This document shows, piece after piece, positions 57,304 through 64,000 of a stretch of 64,000 bases of DNA. Position 1 is the stretch's first letter. Each line of letters begins with the position of its first letter. Under the pieces are notes generated by a model, which saw nothing but the letters and a program-made list of their open reading frames with translations, had not been told where the DNA came from and did not search any database. A program made the position numbers and the translations under genes. The DNA is from Isoetes taiwanensis (Eukaryota; Streptophyta; Lycopodiopsida; Isoetales; Isoetaceae), in the NCBI GenBank assembly GCA_021234155.1, contig JAJEKV010000033.1, positions 8,176,635 to 8,240,634 of the forward strand. Direction: 5' to 3'.

Positions 57304-58104
57304 ATGTATGTTGAATTCATAAGAATGGTTCAGATTTCAACTGCAAAACTGAAAGAGTTGAATCAGATTCTGGAGGATATGCTGAGATTTTATGTGGCCA
57401 CTCAGCAATCCAGATGGGAGGACCATTTGCCAATTGTGGAGTTTGCTTACAATAATGGGTTCCAACAGAGCATCAAAACTAGCCCGTTTGTGGCTATGTT
57501 TGGGAGAAATCCCAGAGGACCTGTATCGCTTGGTTTTGAAGGGCTGAAAACTGATGCTGCTATAAGTATGCTTGAAGGCATGGATGTGACACTTGGGTTG
57601 TGTCAATTGCATATGAGACAGGCCTAGGATCGGGCAAGGGCACGTGCCAATTTGTCAAGGGCCCCGATCGAGCTGCATGAAGGTCAGATGGTGTACCTTC
57701 GTGTGGCCTTCCCTGCCAATCTGAAAACAAAAGCAATTTTGCCATTGCTTGCAGGAAAGAAACCAAAGCTCTCCCCAAGATACAGTGGTCCTTATAAGAT
57801 TCTGAAGAAATATAGTGATGTTGCCTTCAAGTTGCAACTTCCACCGAATGTGGACATTCATCCAGTTTTCCATGTGAGCCAGTTGCGACCAGCTCTAGGA
57901 AAAGCTGCGAATGTTGTGCCTTCTCAGGAACACATGGTGGAGTTGGATAGAATTCCTACCCCTGAAAGAATATTGAATTCCCGGATAGTGCGGATCCGCC
58001 AAAGAGACCAGAGTCGTCGTTTCATGACTCAATATCCGGATGTTATGGCTCAATGGTCTGGAGCCGATTCTTGAGGACAAGAATCCCAGGGGGGAGGGGA
58101 CTTT
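57304..58104 (+). pseudogene. Gypsy integrase C-terminal remnant with polypurine tract
   Basis: It begins inside the integrase core just around the catalytic Glu region (LNQILEDMLRFYV), continues EFAYNNGFQQSIKTSPF, then GQMVYLRV, the GPY/F-like LSPRYSGPYKILKK and HPVFHVSQLRPALG. It ends RFMTQYPDVMAQWSGADS at 58074. TAG at 57625 interrupts the frame once. A polypurine run AGGGGGGAGGGGA (58089-58101) follows, as before a 3' LTR. The 5' end is a truncation. It lacks a clear chromodomain. Confidence 0.85.
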
Positions 58105-58806
58105 ATGCCTAAATATTTTCACAGACCATGGTTATATATTGTGCATGCATATTAACATTGGGCATAATGAAATGTTCTATGGTAGTTGGGCCATAGATGT
58201 GTAATGGTCGCATGTTGTCCTCTAACCTAGGGTATGGTGCACCTGGTAGATCCTAGACTAGGGGTGCAACTGTTTCTGGATGATAGATTTAGTTGCGTGG
58301 TTGCTCTAAGTACATTATGAACATAATGTAATGGGGCAATGCTTGAATGGGTAGGCAACCCATGAAATAAAAGTTGGGCTTATGTTATATTAAGCTAAGG
58401 TGAAATACCCTTAATGGTTTATAAACCATTGGGTAGCAAAGGTGACAATGGTTTTAAAAGGGCCATTGTTTAAAAGGTGTATTAATGGTTTTATAAACCA
58501 TTGACTTTAAAATGGTGAGCACCCCTAAATCGGGGATGCCACCAACGGGTTGCTGTTGCAGCATTGGAAAACCTGGGCCACCGGATCTGCTTCCGACCAG
58601 GCTGTGCTGCTGCTAGTATACTGCCACGTGGCTCTGCCACGTTGGCAGGGGTTCCCATCAGGTGGGATTAGGCAGCAGAACCAGACAGCTGCCGGATTTG
58701 TGATGGAAGCCGGAGATCAAAAAGGGGCGACCACCTGGAAGGGCAATTCGTCATAAGGGTATTTGCTTACAATAATGGGTTCGTAAGAGTGGTATCAGTA
58801 GAACTA
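58105..58806 (+). repeat. LTR-like sequence followed by a primer-site-like motif
   Basis: After the polypurine tract, sequence starting near TGCCTAAATATTTTC (58106) would be the 3' LTR. It ends near 58787. GTGGTATCAG at 58790-58799 then looks like an iMet primer binding site, which normally follows a 5' LTR. An LTR with pol on one side and a primer site on the other suggests a collapsed tandem element. 58762-58782 repeats 21 bp of the integrase region at 57442-57462. Confidence 0.5.
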
Positions 58807-58879
58807 AAGTCGTATTTAATTAAAGTGGGACAAATCTCAAATTTTGGGAATTTTGGGAATTTTTCTCGAATCTCGGGGC

Positions 58880-59175
58880 ACACCTTGATAAGGAGAAGGG
58901 TAGGAGGAGAAGGAGGGAGGGGCCACAGGTTGAAGAGGGGAAGGGGCTAAGTTGGAAGAAGAGGGGAAGGCGCTAAGTTGGAAGAAGAGGAGGGGAGAGG
59001 AGAGAAAAAGGGCAAAGGAGGGGGCGGGGAGGGATACGTTGGAAGGAGGAGGAGGAAAGGGGAGGGGGAGGGAGGGGCAGGGGGGGAGAGAGAGCAAAGA
59101 GGCAAACGAGGAGGGGAGGGTAGAGAAGAGCAAAAGGGGCAAAAGAGGAGAGGTTGGGGCAAAGGGGGGCAAGGG
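58880..59175. repeat. Purine-rich low-complexity block
   Basis: About 300 bp of almost pure G and A on the plus strand. It contains a duplicated GGGGAAG-GCTAAGTTGGAAG segment. Long open frames on both strands here are a by-product of composition, not genes. Confidence 0.9.
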
Positions 59176-59209
59176 TCTCCCCCCACCCTTTCCAAAATAA
59201 TAAATAAAA

Positions 59210-59211
59210 TA

Positions 59212-59243
<32 letters not shown>
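59210..59243. repeat. AAT/ATA microsatellite
   Basis: Repeated AAT units (AATAATAATAATAATAAT and on), grading into AT-rich sequence to 59340. Confidence 0.95.
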
Positions 59244-59246
<3 letters not shown>

Positions 59247-59359
59247 TGAATAAATATATAAGTATTAATAACTATAGCTTTATTAATAAATAAATATTAA
59301 AAATACATTAATAAACTAAATTATTATTATATTAAATATAATGACAACAAAATTTTTTA

Positions 59360-61630
59360 CTCGCCTCGCGAGGCGAGAATGGGCAAGCCGACTGGATCAA
59401 TAAGCCGACTAGTATTAAATTAAATACTATTATTCTCAACCTTCTCGACTCACAAGTCGAGAAGGCATAAGGCATAAGGCCTAAAAAACGCAAGGCCAAA
59501 ATGAACCTAAATAATAAGAAAAAGAAATAAATAGCAGCAAGGTAGAAAACAAGTAACTCAGCATGCTATGGCGGCTCCAGTATTCCGATACTACAGATCT
59601 GGAGGCGCCGAATCCAGAAGAAGAGGAGGCGATCCAAATCCAAATCCGGCAATTTTTTTGAAGCAGCGACAGAGTTATGGCAAATTCGTCGATCTGTGCC
59701 GTTTTTTCTTCCGCCCAAAGGAAAAGAGGGCTCTTAAGAGCTGGAGATGGCTGTGTTTTTTTAAAGGGCTTCATGAAGGAGCACTTCCGGCACCATCTTG
59801 CAGAGATGGTGGGTCTTCTGATCCATCAGAATAGCCGAAGGCAGGGCGAGGCTATGGAAGGCAGGGCCAAATTTTCTTTGAAAAGACGTGGAATGGGTGA
59901 GATGCGGAATGATCCGATCAATAGGAGCCTCCACAAACATGCCTGCAAATCAAAGAATGCAAATAGATTATGTTGTGATGAGAGAAAGGGGAATAAGGAG
60001 GCATACCTGTGGCTAAATTGGTGGTCGTAAGGCTGGATACAGAGCACGCCATGGAACTCTGCTCTTGTGTTTTCTTGCTGTGTTTTCTGCAGGCATCAAA
60101 AGCAATCGATCCATCAAACGGCTGTGTTTTCTGTAGTTTCTCAAAATGATTTTACATCAGGAATCCAAAGCCCACATCTGTAGCATGATAGGATTAAAGG
60201 GGAAGCCATGGATCGACCAAACAGTTGCGAGAGAAAGCACAAAAGGAAATACAAAATGGGTAGATGGATCTTGCTCTACAACAAATTGCTGGATTTCCTA
60301 ATATAAGCTTGCTCTTCTTCAACCTCGCATATATTCATATGCGATATGGATCCGGCAGTGGTTGCGCGGTGCCTAAGGCGCGATGATGATGAAGATCACA
60401 AGGCTTCTGATGCAGGGCATGATCTGGTGCTCTGCGTATGAATTCGTCGCAACTGTGGCCATGATGCCGCAGCTCCACTGGACTATGCTTCTCCTTTTCG
60501 CTTAAAAATCCTCAGGTAATTCCCCTGTTTCTGATCTCTCCTTCACATTTTTCAATCAGACTCTGTGCTGCCACAACAGATCGGGCAGTTTTGCCAACAG
60601 ATCGGAATTCTTTTATACTCTGTGCTGCCACAACAGGTATTTTGAAACTGGCAGTTGCTCTTCTGATACGATGCCAGATGAAGAAAGGGCTTGGAAATCC
60701 GGCTCTGCCTCTGACTTCGCTCTGTAAATCTGGCTCTGCACCTCGCATCTTGCTCTGGAAATCCGGCTCTGGAAATCTGGCTCAGCTCAGGAAATCCGGC
60801 TCTGAAAATCTGGCTTCCGAGCTTCTTATGCAGTGCAAAACTGGTTCCCTTGGCTTTGGAATACGAATCACGGATTCAAGGACAGATCTTATGCAACGCA
60901 GCAGATGAAAGGAAATGGTTCTTGGATAGCACAGCTCCGCTTCCATGCCATAGCCAGGATCTTGAGAGTTCGCCATAGCCAGCCACGATTTCGTAAGTGT
61001 ACCAAATTTCTTCTTCTCAAAAGGTATGTACCAAATCTCCCCCCTTTTTAATTTCAAATTTCGAAAATCTCCCCCCCTTTTCAATTTCAAATTTCTAACT
61101 TAAGAGGTGGGAGAAAAAAAAAGCCAAATATTAAGAGAAAAAAGCAGAATAATAATAGAGTGTACGTAAAAAAAAAAAACGGATATAGTGTGGACAATGG
61201 GTTCTTTTTCTAAGGTTAATGGGTTATTTTTCTAAGGTTAATGGGAAAAAAAAGCTGGTTACATTAAAATATTATAAACATACCATTAATTGGGCTATAA
61301 TTTTATTAGTGTCGGCCCATGTAAATATTTGAATTTTTGTCGCAAATTGATAGCATGGTTGTGTTTATATGTGTGCTTGTATAATCATATTTTACACCTT
61401 ACGTTGACCTTAGGTAAAAATTTAACTTTGCGAAGATCATGATATAATTTACACCTTGTTTAACCCATTTTGAAGGTTCAAGACACAAAATGGGGACAAG
61501 TACATATTAATATATAGGTCTAATGCTTATTAATAGATTTAATGCATAGGTCTAATAGGCTCTCGTAGGTTATAATGTGCATTATAGGTGCATATGTTGC
61601 TATTTACATGTGTACTCTTTACATGTTGCC
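59360..61630. other. Interior of the TIR element, exon-like and short repeats
   Basis: 59360-59377 is a perfect 18-bp palindrome, CTCGCCTCGCGAGGCGAG. 59568-59834 is an 88-codon open frame (MAAPVFRYYRSGGAESRRRG) without known family. 60545-60640 repeats ACTCTGTGCTGCCACAACAG twice. 60690-60810 has several copies of CTCTGGAAATC.GGCT. 61030-61100 has two CAAATTTC..AA..TCTCCCCCC stretches. No intact gene was recognised. Confidence 0.45.
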
Positions 61631-61639
61631 CTTTTTTTA

Positions 61640-62035
61640 CTCTGAGTTGCCTTTTTCGACTTGCGAGTCGAGAAAGGCCCTCAAACTTGCATTTTTCGCT
61701 TTGAGCTGCCTTTTCGACTTCGAAGTCGAGAAAAGAAAAGTTAAAAGCATTAAAACTGAGTTTTAGGGTCAGAAGGTTTCAAGAAAGGCCTTCTCGACCC
61801 ATAAAACCCGTAAGCTTTGAGTACCTTTTTCGACTTCGCCAGTCGAAAGAAAGGCCTTCGACCCATAAAACCCGTTTTTAAGCTTTGAGCGCCTTTCTCA
61901 TTTCATGAAGTCGAGAAAGGCCTTCGACACCTAAAACTTGCATTTTTTCGCTTTGAGTTGCCTTTCTCGACTCATGAGTCGAGAAAGCCTCACCCCTAAA
62001 ACTTGCGTTTTTCCCTCTGAGCTGCCTTTCGCATG
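61640..62035. repeat. Array of short palindromes based on CGACT...AGTCG
   Basis: About five diverged units, each with a CTTTGAG.TGCCTTT lead, a palindrome such as CGACTTGCGAGTCG, CGACTTCGAAGTCG or CGACTCATGAGTCG, then GAGAAAGGCC and AAAACTTGC. Spacing is roughly 55-115 bp. A related CGACTCACAAGTCG lies at 59446. Confidence 0.8.
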
Positions 62036-62749
62036 CCTGTATTTTCCAAAAATGGCCCTAAGAACTGTGTTTTATTTTATTTTTTTTGCATGTAGCATCA
62101 CTTGACTAATTTTATTTTGTCTCTTGCAGTCCTTATCTCGACCAAATAGTACATGCTTGGGAGCAATGAAAAGATCAGTTCATTAAAGAAAGGTGCCGAG
62201 AAGAGGGCGGTGACATTAGTTGGACATACAAGCACGTGGCCCATAAAGGAACTCCTCATACAAATTTCTATCGTCTGTAAGTTGCTCCGTGACTAGGAGA
62301 GAGCTCCACGCGCCCTTTGCACTAGGTGGTTCATGTGTGAAGAGGGTGTAATGATTGTGCCCATACGACCACTATGGTCTCTTCACCCACTGTAATATAT
62401 ATTGTAATGAGCCCATTTATAAATATAAGGTATCTCAAAACTAGTATTTTTGGGTGATTAAGTAAACGATTTGCATAATTTTTGTTGGAATTTGTGATCT
62501 ATTGTCTACCCACCTAAGAAAATAGAGCCAAAATGTTCAACTAAGAATCTTTTTCAATTAGAACTTCATAGGTCTAATGCATGTTTGCGTTGCATTGTTC
62601 TTGTTCTCGACACGCTATCCAAGAAAATTGGAAGAAAAGCTTGGATGCACACTAATAGACAAAAATTCCAATTATGGCCAGTTTTCGGGTCGGGGTGCTT
62701 CTTTTTGTGTAAATTAACAGGGTTCCGAAAAAAAATGGGAATGGAATGA
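62036..62749. other. Right part of the TIR element, nothing coding recognised
   Basis: AT-rich sequence with no supported exon. TTTTTTGCATGTAGCATCAC near 62085 and TCTTGCAG near 62123 look intron-like, followed by an open stretch to about 62280 (HAWEQ.KDQFIKERCREEGG-like) that may be an exon scrap. Confidence 0.35.
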
Positions 62750-62778
62750 GTCCCACTTTAATTAAATACGACTTACTA

Positions 62779-64000
62779 GGATTTTTTAATTCAAATTTGG
62801 ACTTTTAGATTCAAATTTGATAACAAGCCAAAGGAAATTCTAACGTGCACTGCGAACGGGAAAATGGGATGTTGACTTTTTTCTGAATAGAAGACAACCA
62901 TGTAATATTGTCAGTGTCGTGGCAGTCTTTGAACATGTGAAGCTACAGTATTTTAACATGTGAAGTTGAGCCTTTCTCTACAGTAGCAACATTAGCAACA
63001 TTATCTGCTTTCTAGCGTAAAGGATGGGAGAGGTAAAGCGAATTTCGTTAGTCAAATTTAAGGATGATGTCTCAGAAGAGAAGAGGGAGGAGGTACATCA
63101 GAAATATCTACTTAAAGCTTCCTGCTGCGATTTCCGAAATCAAGAGTATGGAATGGTAAATCTTTTATTCCTTTTTTTTTTAAAAAAAACATGCAGCAAA
63201 CTAATGTCTATATCATGATTAACCAATATATCATATCTCAGATGGTTAAGGCCTTCAGATCATGGATGATAGAATAGATAGTTTTTGTAAAGAGCTTAAG
63301 AGTGCCTGGAAACTCCTGCAGGGGATATACTGGATCTGCGCTGTATAAGGGATTTGAAGAACTGGGTTTTACTCATGCTTACATTATCACATTCTGGGGT
63401 TCTCAAGATCCAGACATCTACTTTGTTCATCCTGCACACCAGGAATTTGCCAAAGAATCCATGCCCCTTATAGACAGGTTTCTCCGCTTGGACTTCTTCC
63501 CCAACATGGTCTCCCCATCAAACTGACATGGTCTTTCGATAGACCATCCATAAAATAGTTGTCTGTAAAATGCCAGATCCAGATTACTTGTGCTTTAGTA
63601 ATATTCAATGTTGGCCTGGCATCAATATCAAACATTCAAATAAAAAGGGTGCTTCAAGGTTCCTGAAACACACTGATCAATATTCAAATAAAAAGGGTGC
63701 TTCAAGGTTCCTGAAACACACTCATCAATATTGAAGCTCTGTGCTTTTGTAAGATTTTTATGCGCTAAAAAAAAGTGTCTGCAATGCTCCAAAGCCATTT
63801 ACGGTCCTCTTTTTAACACTTTTGCATTACCAGGCTATCCACATTGCAGCCATCTCGGTTTTTTTTACAACGCGGTGAGCATTATAAGGCTATTCACTTT
63901 GCAGCCAGCTGGGTTTTTTTACTACGTGGTTCATGTTTTAACTGTTGATTAGATGGATAGACAGCATAGTTGGCATAGAACTCTTTCAAAAATACTCTAG
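62779..64000 (+). repeat. Right arm of the inverted duplication, cut by the window end
   Basis: The counterpart of 34317-33064 in the opposite orientation. Relative to the left arm it has a duplicated 48-bp stretch near 63625-63720 (ATTCAAATAAAAAGGGTGCT twice). The duplication continues beyond the window. Confidence 0.9.
63024..63526 (+). pseudogene. Dabb-domain gene copy with a 4-bp frameshift
   Basis: Same two-exon layout as 34100-33590. Exon 1 is 63024-63155 (MGEVKRISLVKFKDD, donor GTAAAT) and exon 2 is 63322-63526 (after CTGCAG, with GFTHAYIITFWGSQDPDIYF and HPAHQEF). Exon 1 has four extra bases, at about 63110-63114 (CTACTTAAAG where the other copy has CTAAAG), which throws the frame into KASCCDFRNQ and loses the KLPAAISAIKSMEW stretch. 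Exon 2 itself is open and reads LYKG where the left copy has GYTG. So this copy is probably not functional, unless the 4 bp are a sequencing error. Confidence 0.75.

Larger units (their letters stand above)
58807..62774. mobile_element. Unclassified element with 25-bp terminal inverted repeats
   Basis: The left end AAGTCGTATTTAATTAAAGT... (58807-58831) is repeated exactly in inverted orientation at 62750-62774. The flanks are ACTA on both sides (58803-58806 and 62775-62778), a possible 4-bp target duplication. No transposase was recognised. Contents: purine-rich block, AAT microsatellite, exon-like stretches and an array of short palindromes. The terminal sequence does not let me choose a superfamily. 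Confidence 0.65.

Noticed and set aside
58947-59253. Pro/Ser/Leu-rich or Gly/Glu/Arg-rich open frames on both strands
   Set aside because: They are produced by the purine-rich low-complexity block; overlapping open frames in several frames are a composition effect.
61640-62035. CRISPR-like array
   Set aside because: The units are diverged, their spacing is irregular and the DNA is plant nuclear; repeats are palindromes, not repeat-spacer units.

Overview
The window is nuclear DNA of a land plant, most likely a vascular plant with a large, transposon-rich genome. The pointers are retroelements primed by initiator-methionine tRNA, a plant-type L1 LINE (DUF4283-like ORF1, zf-RVT tail), Helitrons carrying gene pieces, a Dabb-domain gene with an intron, and a fragment of plant PMS1. 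I could not fix the species. Nearly everything recognisable is mobile DNA nested in mobile DNA.

Layout. 1-12767: degenerate DNA with a PMS1 mismatch-repair fragment, other exon-like scraps, a Helitron 3' end at 4883-4910 and small duplications. 12793-29616: a complete LTR retrotransposon (16.8 kb, 1.5-kb LTRs, 5-bp target duplication CCAGA, iMet primer site, polypurine tract) of the chromovirus (Ty3/Gypsy with chromodomain) type, with a 3.9-kb Helitron inserted in its 3' part. 30500-31692: Gypsy remnant, minus strand. 33064-34317 and 62779-64000: two arms of an inverted duplication carrying a Dabb-domain gene (left copy open, right copy frameshifted). 34318-55974: a second Helitron, plus strand, enlarged by a Copia element (36929-42384, TSD TCGAT) and a full-length LINE (47003-53545, 15-bp TSD). 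57304-58104: Gypsy integrase remnant. 58807-62774: an unclassified element with 25-bp terminal inverted repeats.

The exciting part is the chromovirus. Between its primer binding site and gag-pol it carries two extra genes. The first (14966-16240) is a histone H3 chimera. Its N-terminus after Met is ARTKQTARK, identical to H3 residues 1-9. It continues through about 310 residues of charged, probably disordered sequence. It ends in a complete H3 histone fold that aligns with H3 A47-A135 without a gap. The second (16952-18480) encodes an unrecognised protein with a strongly acidic tract. Each extra gene is preceded by two copies of a 67-bp near-perfect palindrome and then by a TATA box, so they look like two co-regulated transcription units inside the element. 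Gag-pol ends in a chromodomain-like segment, so one element encodes both an H3 tail mimic and a domain of the family that reads H3 tails. I know of no described element with this set.

This copy is recently dead. The H3 gene has two in-frame stops, ORF2 one stop and one frameshift, and gag-pol one stop inside the integrase core. All four stops can be explained by single C-to-T or G-to-A changes, as expected after cytosine methylation. A working relative should exist elsewhere in the genome.
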